This document shows positions 52,951 to 61,171 of a DNA stretch of 64,000 nucleotides, piece by piece. This stretch comes from Martelella lutilitoris. Lineage in GTDB: Bacteria; Pseudomonadota; Alphaproteobacteria; Rhizobiales; Rhizobiaceae. The stretch spans positions 1 through 64,000 of the forward strand of contig NZ_VCLB01000011.1 in NCBI RefSeq assembly GCF_005924265.1, given 5' to 3'. Positions within the stretch are counted from its first letter, which is position 1; each line of letters begins with the position of its first letter. Position numbers and translations under genes: made by a program. Under the pieces are notes generated by a model. That model had not been told where the DNA came from and ran no database searches. It was given only the letters and a program-made list of their open reading frames with translations.

Positions 52951-54074
52951 GAATTCAGGCCGCCGTCGCCCGTGAGCCCGGAACACTCGTCTATGAAACC
53001 CTCGATCTCGACAGCCCGCGCGACAACGAAATTCTCGTGCGCGTCGTCGCGACCGGGATCTGCCATACCGATTTGTCGGCGATCGGCCAGCTTTTGCCGG
53101 CACGCCTGCCGATGGTTCCCGGACATGAGGGAGCAGGCGTCGTCGAAGCCGTCGGGGCTGGCGTAACGAAGGTCGTACCTGGCGATCATGTGGTGATGAC
53201 CTACGATTATTGCGGCGATTGCCGCGCCTGCGACGACCACGATCACACCTATTGCCACCACGCCGTGGAACGCTGTTTTCTCGGAGACCGTCCCGACGGA
53301 AGCGCCACCCTCCATGATGCGGAGCGTAAAGTCGTGCACGGGAGTTTCTTCGGCCAGTCCTCCCTTGCCACCTATGCGCTTTGCTACGACCGCAATGTGG
53401 TCAAGGTCCGCAAGGACGCACCGCTGGCGCTTCTCGGTCCGCTCGCCTGCGGCATCCAGACCGGCGCCGGGGCGGTGCTCAATGCGCTCGATGTCAACGC
53501 GAACACCGATTTCGCCGTCTTCGGCGCAGGCGCCGTCGGGCTGAGCGCCGTGATGGCTGCCCATGTGGCCGGCGCGCCCATCATCATCGCCGTGGACATT
53601 TCAGACGATCGTCTTGAGATGGCGCGCGCACTTGGGGCCACGCATGTCTTCAACAGCAAGAACGGCGACCCCGTCGCCTTCATCCGCAGCGTGACCGACG
53701 GCGGCGTATTGCGTTCGCTCGACACAAGCGGCGTCCCGACCGTCATGCAACAGGCGCTGGCGGCGACCGCGCCCCGTGGCGTCTGCGGCTGGCTCGCCGG
53801 GGTCGATCCTGCGCTGGAAGTGCCGGTAAACCCGACCTTCCTGCTGGCCGGCCGCAGCGTGAAAGGCATCATCGAAGGCGAAAGCCACGACGCCCAGGCC
53901 TTTATCTCCCGGCTGATCGACCTTTACATGGATGGCCGCTTCCCCTTCGACAAGTTGTGCCGGTTCTACGAGATGGATCAGCTTGCAGAGGCGTTGGATG
54001 ACAGCAGGTCCGGCAGAACGATAAAGCCTATCGTCAGGTTTGGAGACATTTCTGGGCGCGGCATTGACCAATAG
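52947..54074 (+). CDS. Zn-dependent alcohol dehydrogenase, aryl-alcohol type
   Basis: A 375-residue NAD-dependent medium-chain dehydrogenase. The catalytic Zn ligands are C39 (TGICHTD), H60 (PGHEGAG) and C168 (GPLACGIQTG); the structural Zn site is C89, C92, C95 and C103 in CGDCRACDDHDHTYC. The Rossmann motif is FGAGAVGLSAVMAA with an acidic VDISDDRLEMA indicating NAD preference. GPLACGIQTGAGAV is close to benzyl-alcohol dehydrogenases. The ATG overlaps the LivM stop. It would oxidise an imported aryl alcohol to the aldehyde used by the enzyme at 39465-40925. Aliphatic alcohol activity is an alternative. Confidence 0.92.
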   Translation: MRIQAAVAREPGTLVYETLDLDSPRDNEILVRVVATGICHTDLSAIGQLLPARLPMVPGHEGAGVVEAVGAGVTKVVPGDHVVMTYDYCGDCRACDDHDHTYCHHAVERCFLGDRPDGSATLHDAERKVVHGSFFGQSSLATYALCYDRNVVKVRKDAPLALLGPLACGIQTGAGAVLNALDVNANTDFAVFGAGAVGLSAVMAAHVAGAPIIIAVDISDDRLEMARALGATHVFNSKNGDPVAFIRSVTDGGVLRSLDTSGVPTVMQQALAATAPRGVCGWLAGVDPALEVPVNPTFLLAGRSVKGIIEGESHDAQAFISRLIDLYMDGRFPFDKLCRFYEMDQLAEALDDSRSGRTIKPIVRFGDISGRGIDQ

Positions 54075-54132
54075 ATGTGCGGACTGCAAATGCGTGCATG
54101 ACGATATCCCAACGGCCAGAAGAACCGAAACC

Positions 54133-54238
54133 CTAGAGCGCCGTGCGTCCTTTAGGACGCACAAAGGACGCTCTAACTTATTGAATCTACGCATCGTTCT
54201 TTTCGAAAATCGATTCCGATTTTCGAGCCGATGCGCTA
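54133..54238. repeat. RIME-like palindromic intergenic element
   Basis: Two nested stem-loops: TAGAGCG/CGCTCTA (54134-54140/54169-54175) enclosing GTGCGTCC/GGACGCAC (54143-54150/54155-54162), then GCATCG/CGATGC (54191-54196/54229-54234) enclosing TCGAAAATCG/CGATTTTCGA (54203-54212/54217-54226). This two-hairpin layout, with the ACTTATTGAATCTACGCAT linker, is that of the repeated intergenic elements of Rhizobiales. It may also end transcription of the alcohol dehydrogenase operon. Confidence 0.8.
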
Positions 54239-54370
54239 AAGGAATTCGCCTCCGCGCCCGGCTATACAAAGATCGTTGCCATTGACGACCGAAATGGAGG
54301 CGCAAAGCTCTCCTTTGAACCTTCAATCAATTCTTGAAGTCACACCTTCCGGAGGCTCGGACGGCATCAA

Positions 54371-54392
54371 GGTCTTGAAGGGATATGAACCG
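54371..54392. repeat. 22-bp direct repeat, copy 2
   Basis: Identical to 11241-11262 (starts GGTCTTGAAGGGATATGAAC). It lies 155 bp before a hydrolase fragment, as copy 1 lies just before the cysteine-synthase pseudogene. Origin unknown. Confidence 0.6.
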
Positions 54393-54547
54393 GCGGTTCG
54401 GCAGGCGTGATATTATCCCGAGCAAGGTGTAAAACCTGTATCGAAAATCGCAGCTTCGCTTCCTGGCTCTGGAAATTTTCTGCAATTTGGCTCTCTATCT
54501 CGCCTTTCAGCCGTGTTTCAGAAACCAGCAGCCCGCCGTTTCTGGCT

Positions 54548-54690
54548 GTCTGGACCAAGCACGATCTGGCCTTCATACCGCCGGCCGCCGAGACCTTCAC
54601 CCGCGATCGCCCGGACGCGGAAATCCATCTTATTGACGCGGGCCATTTCGCCCTGGGAGCCCACCACGCAGAAATCGCGAGTTATGGGCG
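54548..54690 (+). pseudogene. alpha/beta hydrolase fragment (C-terminal part)
   Basis: The plus strand reads VWTKHDLAFIPPAAETFTRD, then AEIHLIDAGHFALGAHHAEI. This is the end of epoxide-hydrolase-like alpha/beta hydrolases: the strand leading to the acid residue (W-x-K-x-D), then the catalytic His in DAGHFAL. Everything before it, including the nucleophile elbow, is absent, so it is a relic of about 47 codons. Confidence 0.7.
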
Positions 54691-54747
54691 CGACGTTCCT
54701 GGGTCGTTCGACCTTGGCGTCACGCGGCGACAGGGCGTATTACGCCG

Positions 54748-56160
54748 CTAACGCCTTTCGCCAGGCCGCTTCCGCCCGGTCTTTTCGCTCCATTCGGCCC
54801 ATGTTTTGTCGATGAGTTCCGGATCGGCGGCGGCTTTGAGGCCGGTGGCGGCGATGGTTTTGGCGGCGTGGACGAAGGCCTTGTGGGCGGCCGGGCTCTT
54901 GCCCTGGGCAACCACCTGCCAGGTGTGGGGATTGGTGCCGATCGCCCAGGCCGGCGTCCAGCACTGTGCCGTGGGAATAACCCAGCTGACGTCGCCGACA
55001 TCGGTCGAGCCCGCGCGGAAATGCGACTTGCCTTCGAACGCCCTCAAGCCCCGGTGGAGAGGCTGAGACCCGTCGACGCGGCTGTTGGAAAGCGCGTCAT
55101 CCCTGACCTGATAGAGCCGGATACTGCTATCGATCGCCTCCTGCGAGAAGGTCGCCTGAATGTCCTTCGCGAAAGCCTCGTCGGCCTCGTCGAAAGGCAC
55201 GGGGCCGAGCGCCGTCATCTGCTCATGCATCGCCGTTTCGAGCGTGATGTTGGGCAGCAGGCTGTTGGTTGCCTTGCCGAGTTCCAGCTCAACGCTGGTC
55301 TCCGTCATCATGGCAGCGCCTTCGGCGATCTTTTTCACCCGTTCGGCAAGCGACCGCGCACCGACGATTTCCGGAGCCCTGATCATGTAGCGGCCGGCCG
55401 CGCGGGCCTGCACGACATTGGCCGCGACGCCGCCGGTCTCGGTGATGGCGTAATGGACCCGGCAATCGGACGGCATGTGCTCGCGCAGGAAGTTGATGCC
55501 GATATTGGTCAGCTCCAGCGCGTCGAGCGCGGAACGGCCGAGATGGGCGGCGTTGGAGGCATGCGCGGCCGTGCCCTTGAAGCGGATATCGTATTCGATC
55601 ACGGCGAGATTGTTGGTGGAGCGCACGCCGTTGAAGGGCGCGGGATGCCAGGTGAGCGCGAGGTCGACATCGTCGAACACGCCGGCCTCGGCCATGATCG
55701 TCTTGGCGCCGCCGCCTTCCTCCGCCGGGCAGCCATAATAGCGCACAGTGGCCGCAATGCCGTTCTTGTCAAGATGACGGGCAAGGCCCACGGCTGCAAG
55801 CAGCGAACCCGCGCCGAGCAGGTTATGACCGCAGCCATGGCCGCTCGCGCCCGGCTTGTCGGACTTCTCCTCGGCAATGCCGGCGACCTGGTTCATGCCG
55901 GCCAGCGCGTCGAATTCGCCGAGGATCGCGATCACCGGCTTTCCGTGGTCATATTCCCCGCAAAAGGCGGTCTCAATGCCGGCAACGCCGCGCGTGACGG
56001 AAAACCCGTATTTCTCCAGAAGCGCCGCCTGGAGCTTCGCCGATTCGAATTCCTCGAATTTCAGTTCGGCAAGCTCCCATATCCGGTCGGAGAGTTCGAT
56101 GAATTCCGGCTTCAATGCCTCGATTTCATTCGCGAGTTGTTCGATCGCCTGCTGCGTCAT
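54748..56160 (-). CDS. M20-family amidohydrolase (AbgB-like)
   Basis: A 470-residue metal-dependent amidohydrolase of the aminoacylase/AbgB group. Metal-site motifs: GASGHGCGHNLLGAG near 104-118, YYGCPAEEGGGAKTIM near 140-155, and DLALTWHPAP near 165-174; the smaller dimerisation domain follows. Such enzymes hydrolyse N-acyl amino acids or p-aminobenzoyl-glutamate. The ATG at 56160 has AGGA upstream. It is 134 bp downstream of the peptide-binding protein gene in the same orientation, so the imported compound may be its substrate. Length agrees with AbgB proteins. Confidence 0.9.
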   Translation of the reverse strand: MTQQAIEQLANEIEALKPEFIELSDRIWELAELKFEEFESAKLQAALLEKYGFSVTRGVAGIETAFCGEYDHGKPVIAILGEFDALAGMNQVAGIAEEKSDKPGASGHGCGHNLLGAGSLLAAVGLARHLDKNGIAATVRYYGCPAEEGGGAKTIMAEAGVFDDVDLALTWHPAPFNGVRSTNNLAVIEYDIRFKGTAAHASNAAHLGRSALDALELTNIGINFLREHMPSDCRVHYAITETGGVAANVVQARAAGRYMIRAPEIVGARSLAERVKKIAEGAAMMTETSVELELGKATNSLLPNITLETAMHEQMTALGPVPFDEADEAFAKDIQATFSQEAIDSSIRLYQVRDDALSNSRVDGSQPLHRGLRAFEGKSHFRAGSTDVGDVSWVIPTAQCWTPAWAIGTNPHTWQVVAQGKSPAAHKAFVHAAKTIAATGLKAAADPELIDKTWAEWSEKTGRKRPGERR

Positions 56161-56259
56161 GGGGAGGTCCTGTTTGCTGCCGGGGCAGCGGGTATGGGGT
56201 CATGAAAGGTCGCGCGGCCCATGTCGACGGGCCGCGGGATAAGGGTGTTTGAGGAGAAA

Positions 56260-56285
56260 CGCCGCGCCGCAGAAGCAGCGCGGCG
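56260..56285 (-). terminator. hairpin after the peptide-binding protein gene
   Basis: Arms CGCCGCGC (56260-56267) and GCGCGGCG (56278-56285), followed on the minus strand by GTTTCTCC. It is 9 nt past the stop. Another hairpin follows at 56213-56236 (CGCGGCCC/GGGCCGCG). Together they could separate the amidohydrolase gene from the transporter operon. Confidence 0.55.
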
Positions 56286-56294
56286 ACGAGCCGG

Positions 56295-57836
56295 TCAGTC
56301 GACCGAGACTTCCCATACGCGGGGATTGCCCTGCCATACGGGGGAGCCCTCGAGGCTCGCGGTCGCGGCCCAGATGTCGACCATGTCGTACATGAACAGG
56401 CCCGGCATATCCTCGAGCATCAGCGTGTGGAAATCGTCGAAGATCTGCTGGCGCTTTTCCTGATCGGTTTCGCGATAGGCGGCGTCGAGCAGTTCGATGG
56501 CCTCCGGATTTTCCCACATCAGCGATGTGTTGTCGTCCTTGTCGCCGACATAGAAGCTCATCATCAGCGCCGGATCGAGACGCGGCGAGACCGACTGCGA
56601 GATCACCTGGTAATTGCCCGAGCGGCGGCGTTCCACCTGGGTGGCATAGTCGAGCACCTCGATCTGCACGTTGAGGCCGGCCTGCTGCATCATCGCCTGG
56701 GCGATGATCGCCGCCGGATAGCTCGGCACATTGCCGCGACGGTTGGCGATGATCGAGATCGGTTCACCGTTGTAGCCGGCGTCCTTCAACTCCTTCTTCG
56801 CCGCCTCGATATCGTAGGGCAGGCACTCTTGCTGGGTCTCGCTGTAATAGATCGAGTTGGTCGCGATCATCGAGCAGTTGGGGGTGCCGGTTCCGTTGGA
56901 GGCGGCGGCGACAAGCTGCGGCAGATCGAGCGCCATGGCCATGGCGCGGCGAACGCCCGGATTGGCGAGCACCGGGTCGCGGGTCTGCATGTAGAACAGG
57001 TTCTTGCCGTTGTTGACGGCGACGATCAGCTTGCTGTCATCGCGATCCTCGAATTCCGGCATCAGGTCGGGCGAGACTTCGGCGAGATCGAGCGCGCCGG
57101 ACTGGATGCCGGCCTTCACCGTCGAGGCATCCGGAACCACCATGAACTTGACGCCATCGGCGAGCGGATCCTTGGCCCCGACCGTGCCGTCCGGCGCGCC
57201 GTCGTTTGGCGGGGAAACATAGGCGTCATTCTTGACGAGATGGACATATTCGCCCTTCTTCCACTCGTCCCACTTGAACGGGCCCGTGCCGATCGGGGCG
57301 ACGAAGCTGCCGTCCTCGCCTACGGATTTCGGCGAGATGATGCCGGTGAAGCCGCATTCCGGGCGGGCCATCAGGCCGAGGAAGACCGCCGAGGGCTCGG
57401 CAATCGTCATCGTCACGGTCGCATCATCGACCTTCTCGACGCCGGTCAGCTTGACCACGCGGCTGCCGTCGAAATCCGGCAGGCAGCGCCACTTGCTGTC
57501 GGCGTCCATGTAGCGGTTCATGGACCAGACCACGTCGTCGGCGGTCATCTTGTCGCCATTGTGGAAGGTGACGTCGTCGCGCAGCGTGAAAGTGTATGTC
57601 AGCTCGTCATCGGACATGCTGACGGACGTGGCGAGAAGCGGCTTAACCGCGCCATCCTCGGTATAGCCGACGAGACCTTCGAGAATGTGCATCATGATCG
57701 CGTCGGTATTGCCGTCGCGGTTGACGCCCGGATCGTTGGAGCGCAGGTCGGAAGAGAGCGCGACGACGATATCGCGCGCGGCCGCCGTCTGGGTAAGCGC
57801 CGCCAGCATCACGCCGGCAAGGAGTAGTTTCTTCAT
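56295..57836 (-). CDS. peptide-type ABC transporter binding protein (DppA/OppA family)
   Basis: A 513-residue periplasmic binding protein (family 5). The signal peptide is MKKLLLAGVMLAALTQTAAA, cleaved before RDIVVALSSDLRSNDPG. TYTFTLRDDVTFHNGDKMTADDVVWS (about 79-104) is the family signature. The ATG follows GAGGGATAAAC. It is downstream of the permeases, the ATPase fusion and a serine hydrolase gene, an unusual order because binding-protein genes commonly come first. Ligand could be a peptide or an N-acyl compound later cut by the M20 enzyme. Confidence 0.92.
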   Translation of the reverse strand: MKKLLLAGVMLAALTQTAAARDIVVALSSDLRSNDPGVNRDGNTDAIMMHILEGLVGYTEDGAVKPLLATSVSMSDDELTYTFTLRDDVTFHNGDKMTADDVVWSMNRYMDADSKWRCLPDFDGSRVVKLTGVEKVDDATVTMTIAEPSAVFLGLMARPECGFTGIISPKSVGEDGSFVAPIGTGPFKWDEWKKGEYVHLVKNDAYVSPPNDGAPDGTVGAKDPLADGVKFMVVPDASTVKAGIQSGALDLAEVSPDLMPEFEDRDDSKLIVAVNNGKNLFYMQTRDPVLANPGVRRAMAMALDLPQLVAAASNGTGTPNCSMIATNSIYYSETQQECLPYDIEAAKKELKDAGYNGEPISIIANRRGNVPSYPAAIIAQAMMQQAGLNVQIEVLDYATQVERRRSGNYQVISQSVSPRLDPALMMSFYVGDKDDNTSLMWENPEAIELLDAAYRETDQEKRQQIFDDFHTLMLEDMPGLFMYDMVDIWAATASLEGSPVWQGNPRVWEVSVD

Positions 57837-57868
57837 GTTTATCCCTCTTTGGTTCTGTTTTCAGGCCT

Positions 57869-58729
57869 TCAAAGTCCGGTGAAACAGGCGCGGGCGAGCC
57901 GGCCGATCGTCTCGAGTGCCACCGTATAGCCGGGAAGCCCGTCCGGCATGGTGAGCGGTACCCCGTCCGTGTAGACGGCGAGGATGAAGAGCGGCGCGCC
58001 GTCGCGATAGACGATACCCGCATCCATGCGTCCGCGCTTTCCCCTTCCGCCCTTGCTGGCGATCACCGTGTCGAAGGGAAGGCGCGAATGGATTCCGTAG
58101 CGCAGGACCTGCGATTTCAGCATTTTCAGCGCGAAGGCCGACAGCTCCTGCGAAATGCCGAGCCGCGCCGAGGCCGCGGCATCGGTCTGGGCGGCAAGGA
58201 TCGTGTCGAGCAGCATCACCTGATCGGCGGCTGTCGTCACCGTCACCGCGTCGAGCGGATGGTCATGCGGCAGCGCGATCGGCGGGATCAGGAAGCGGTG
58301 ATGGGTGCCGATCATGCCGATTTCCGCGCAATAGGCCTGAACCTCTTCCAGAGTCAGCCGTTCGAACACCATATGGGTGCAGACATTGTCGGAAAGCGTG
58401 ATCATGCCGGCGATCGCGTCCCGGAACGTCAGGACCATGCCGGGGGTCATGTGGCGCAACACGCCGCTTGCCACCTGTTCGGCGTGATGCGGTTCATAGA
58501 CGATCTTCTCGTCGAAGCTGAGCCGCCCCTCCCCGATCGCCTTCAGCGCCGCCATCATGATCGAGATCTTGCGGGTCGAGGCCGACGGGGTCTCCTCGGT
58601 GGCGCCGCGCTCGATGGTTTCGCCTGTCAGCAGGTTCTTGACCTTGAAGCGGATGGTGAAATCCTGCGCATCGCAGATCTTCGCGAGTTCGGCGGCCGTC
58701 GCTTCGGTCTTTTCGGTTGTTTCAGTCAT
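57869..58729 (-). CDS. cytosolic serine hydrolase of the class A beta-lactamase fold
   Basis: A 286-residue protein with three penicillin-recognising motifs: S51-x-x-K54 (PSASTRKIS), S113-D114-N115 (MITLSDNVC) and K226-G227-G228 (ASKGGRGKRG), the last in place of KTG. No Glu-x-x-Leu-Asn omega-loop motif is visible between residues 116 and 225, so the deacylating glutamate of true class A beta-lactamases appears absent. There is no signal peptide, and it starts with a Glu/Thr-rich tail. The fold is thus lactamase-like, but the activity is probably on an amide or ester taken up by the adjacent transporter. The ATG has GGAGGAAC upstream and overlaps the ATPase gene by 8 nt. Confidence 0.87.
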   Translation of the reverse strand: MTETTEKTEATAAELAKICDAQDFTIRFKVKNLLTGETIERGATEETPSASTRKISIMMAALKAIGEGRLSFDEKIVYEPHHAEQVASGVLRHMTPGMVLTFRDAIAGMITLSDNVCTHMVFERLTLEEVQAYCAEIGMIGTHHRFLIPPIALPHDHPLDAVTVTTAADQVMLLDTILAAQTDAAASARLGISQELSAFALKMLKSQVLRYGIHSRLPFDTVIASKGGRGKRGRMDAGIVYRDGAPLFILAVYTDGVPLTMPDGLPGYTVALETIGRLARACFTGL

Positions 58730-60356
58730 CTTGTTCCTCCAGACGCCATTTGAGCTTTACGCCGCCGCTCTCGTTGAAATCGAGGGCCGGAATGGCCCGG
58801 AGCAGGCGTTGCGTATAGGCATGCTGCGGGCGGTCGAAGATCTCGTCGCGCGGGCCTTCCTCAACAATCCTGCCGTGCTGCATCACGATCACCCGGTCGG
58901 CAATCTGCTCGACCACGGAGAGGTCGTGGCTGATGAACAGGCAGGAAAAGCCGTGCTTCTTCTGCAGGTCGGCGAACAGCGCCAGCACTTGCGCCCTGAC
59001 CGTCACGTCGAGCGCGGAGACCGGCTCGTCGGCGATCAGCAGTTTCGGCTCGCGCACCACGGCGCGGGCGATTGCCACGCGCTGGCGCTGGCCGCCGGAG
59101 AGCTCGTGCGGCAGGCGGTCGGCGAACTCGCCGGGCAGACCCACCTCGGCAAGGGTCGCAAGCGCCCGCCGGCGCCGCTCGGCGGCGTTGAGGCCCGGCA
59201 TGGTGCGCAGCGCCTCTTCGACGAGCTTGACGATGGTGATGCGCGGGTCGAGCGAGGAATACGGGTCCTGAAACACCATCTGGCAGTTCTGCCGATAGTG
59301 CGCCCAGTCCTGTTCCCGCGGCTTGCCGTTGAAAAGGATATCGCCCTCAGTCTGGCGGATCAGGCCGGCAATGGTGCGGCCGAGCGTGGTCTTGCCGGAG
59401 CCCGAGCCGCCGACCAGCGCCACCACCTCGCCCTGCCGGATATCGACCGAGACACCGTGCAGGGCGCGCTTGGCCTGGCCCTTGCGAAACAGCGCGCCGG
59501 CCTTGTGATAGTCGACGATCACGCTCTTGACGGACAGCACCGGCGTATCGTCCGGCGGGAATGCCCGCGTTTCACCGCGCCCGGGCAGCGACGACAGCAG
59601 CTTGCGGGTATAGGCATGTTGCGGGTTGGTCAGAATGTCGTCGGTGGTGCCGGTCTCGACGACGACGCCCTTTTCCATCACCGCGATGCGGCTGGTATAG
59701 CGCGCCACCATCGGCAGATCGTGGCTGATCAGCAGAACCGCCGTACCTTCGGCGCGGGTAAGCTCCACCATCAGTTCCATCACGTCGCGCTGGATCACGG
59801 CGTCAAGCGCGGTGGTCGGCTCGTCGGCGATCAGCAGCGCCGGTTTCAACAGCATCACCGAGGCCAGCATGATGCGCTGGCGCATGCCGCCGGAAAACTC
59901 GTGCGGATAGGCTGACAGCGCGCCCTTCGGATCGACGATACCGACGCGGTCCAGCATGGCGAGGATCGCGTCCCGGCGTTTTTCTCGGGAAAGCCCGGTA
60001 TGGAGCTTGAGCCCTTCCTCAAGCTGCCGCCCGATCACCATCGACGGGTTGAGCGAGGTCATCGGCTCCTGGAACACCATGCCGATCCGCGCGCCGCGCA
60101 GCGATCGGAGATCGCGCGGGCTCATGGTCAGCGTGTCGCGGCCCTCGAATACCGTCTCGCCGCTCACGGGCGTGATGCCGGCGGGCAGAAGCGACATCAG
60201 CGCGCGGGTCGCCAGCGTCTTGCCGGAACCGGATTCACCGACAATGCCGAAGATCTCGCCGGGTCGAACGTCGAAGGAGACGTTGTCGACGAGCTTGACG
60301 CCATTGCCGAGGGAAAGCGTCAGGTCGCGGACGGAAAGGAGAATATCCTTCATCAT
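58722..60356 (-). CDS. dipeptide-type ABC transporter ATPase, DppD-DppF fusion
   Basis: A 544-residue protein with two complete ABC domains. Domain 1 has Walker A GESGSGKTLATRAL near 40 and signature FSGGMRQRIMLA; domain 2 has GGSGSGKTTLGRTI near 315 and LSGGQRQRVAIARA, with Walker B LLIADEPVSALDVT. Both domains end with the linker typical of oligopeptide transporter ATPases. The ATG at 60356 (MMKDILLSV) has GAGGGG upstream and overlaps the permease stop by 4 nt; the longer frame upstream is noise. It drives the DppB/DppC-type importer and overlaps the serine hydrolase gene. Confidence 0.94.
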   Translation of the reverse strand: MMKDILLSVRDLTLSLGNGVKLVDNVSFDVRPGEIFGIVGESGSGKTLATRALMSLLPAGITPVSGETVFEGRDTLTMSPRDLRSLRGARIGMVFQEPMTSLNPSMVIGRQLEEGLKLHTGLSREKRRDAILAMLDRVGIVDPKGALSAYPHEFSGGMRQRIMLASVMLLKPALLIADEPTTALDAVIQRDVMELMVELTRAEGTAVLLISHDLPMVARYTSRIAVMEKGVVVETGTTDDILTNPQHAYTRKLLSSLPGRGETRAFPPDDTPVLSVKSVIVDYHKAGALFRKGQAKRALHGVSVDIRQGEVVALVGGSGSGKTTLGRTIAGLIRQTEGDILFNGKPREQDWAHYRQNCQMVFQDPYSSLDPRITIVKLVEEALRTMPGLNAAERRRRALATLAEVGLPGEFADRLPHELSGGQRQRVAIARAVVREPKLLIADEPVSALDVTVRAQVLALFADLQKKHGFSCLFISHDLSVVEQIADRVIVMQHGRIVEEGPRDEIFDRPQHAYTQRLLRAIPALDFNESGGVKLKWRLEEQDD

Positions 60357-61171
60357 TTCAGCCCCCTCATGCGCGGGTCGAGCCGGTCGCGCAGCGCGTC
60401 GCCCAGAAGATTGATGCCGAGCAGCGTGAGCGCGATGCAAAGGCCGGGAAAGACGCCGAGCCAGACGGCCTGCTCGATGAACGGCCGGCCGGCGGCCAGC
60501 ATATTGCCCCATGTGGGCGCCGGCGGCGGCACGCCGAGGCCGAGGAAGGAGAGCGCGCTTTCAGACAGGATCGCCCAGCCGAACATGGTGGTCGCCAGCA
60601 CCGACATCGGGGCGAGGCAGTTCGGCAGGATATGGCGAAACACCGTGTAGAACTCGCTGTTGCCCATCAGCTTCGAGGCTTCGATGAATTCGGATTCGCG
60701 CAGCGTCAGCACCACGCCGCGCACCAGCCGCGCCATTGACGGCGTGTAGGCGATGCCGAGCGCGAAGATGATGCCGTACTGGTTGGCCCCGAAGACGGCG
60801 AGCAGGCCGAGCGCCAGCAGGATGCCCGGAAAGGCGAGCAGCGCATTGTTGACGGCCATGATCAGACCGTCCGTCAGCCCCCGCGTATAACCGCTGACGA
60901 GGCCGATCAGCGTGCCCATGACAATGGTGAAGGTGACGGTCAGTGTGCCGATCCACACGCTCGCGCCGGCGCCGACCATGATCCGGCTGAGCACGTCGCG
61001 GCCGAATTCGTCGGTTCCCATCCAGTGGGCAAAGCTCGGCCGCTCAAGCCGGGCGACGAAATCGAGTTTGAGCGGATCATAGGGCGTCCAGAACGCGCCG
61101 AGAAGGGCGACAACGAGCAGGAGACCGATCAGGAAACCGCCGATCGCGGCATTATAGGACAGTTTTCTCAT
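60353..61171 (-). CDS. dipeptide-type ABC transporter permease (DppC)
   Basis: A 272-residue inner-membrane permease. SFAHWMGTDEFGRDVLSRIM (about 45-64) is the DppC/OppC signature, and the coupling loop is FIEASKLMGNSEFYTVFRHI. Six hydrophobic segments. The ATG at 61171 (MRKLSYNAAIGG) is used; the longer upstream frame is the other permease misread. It overlaps DppB by 4 nt and the ATPase by 4 nt. Confidence 0.94.
   Translation of the reverse strand: MRKLSYNAAIGGFLIGLLLVVALLGAFWTPYDPLKLDFVARLERPSFAHWMGTDEFGRDVLSRIMVGAGASVWIGTLTVTFTIVMGTLIGLVSGYTRGLTDGLIMAVNNALLAFPGILLALGLLAVFGANQYGIIFALGIAYTPSMARLVRGVVLTLRESEFIEASKLMGNSEFYTVFRHILPNCLAPMSVLATTMFGWAILSESALSFLGLGVPPPAPTWGNMLAAGRPFIEQAVWLGVFPGLCIALTLLGINLLGDALRDRLDPRMRGLK

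Larger units (their letters stand above)
54075..54747. other. non-coding region with RIME-like repeat and hydrolase debris
   Basis: A 673-bp gap between convergent genes. It contains a RIME-like palindromic element (54133-54238), copy 2 of the 22-bp direct repeat (54371-54392) and a fragment of an alpha/beta hydrolase (54548-54690). No intact gene. Confidence 0.7.

Noticed and set aside
56213-56236. CGCGGCCC/GGGCCGCG hairpin as a separate terminator
   Set aside because: Has no T-run; noted only as an auxiliary hairpin after the one at 56260-56285.
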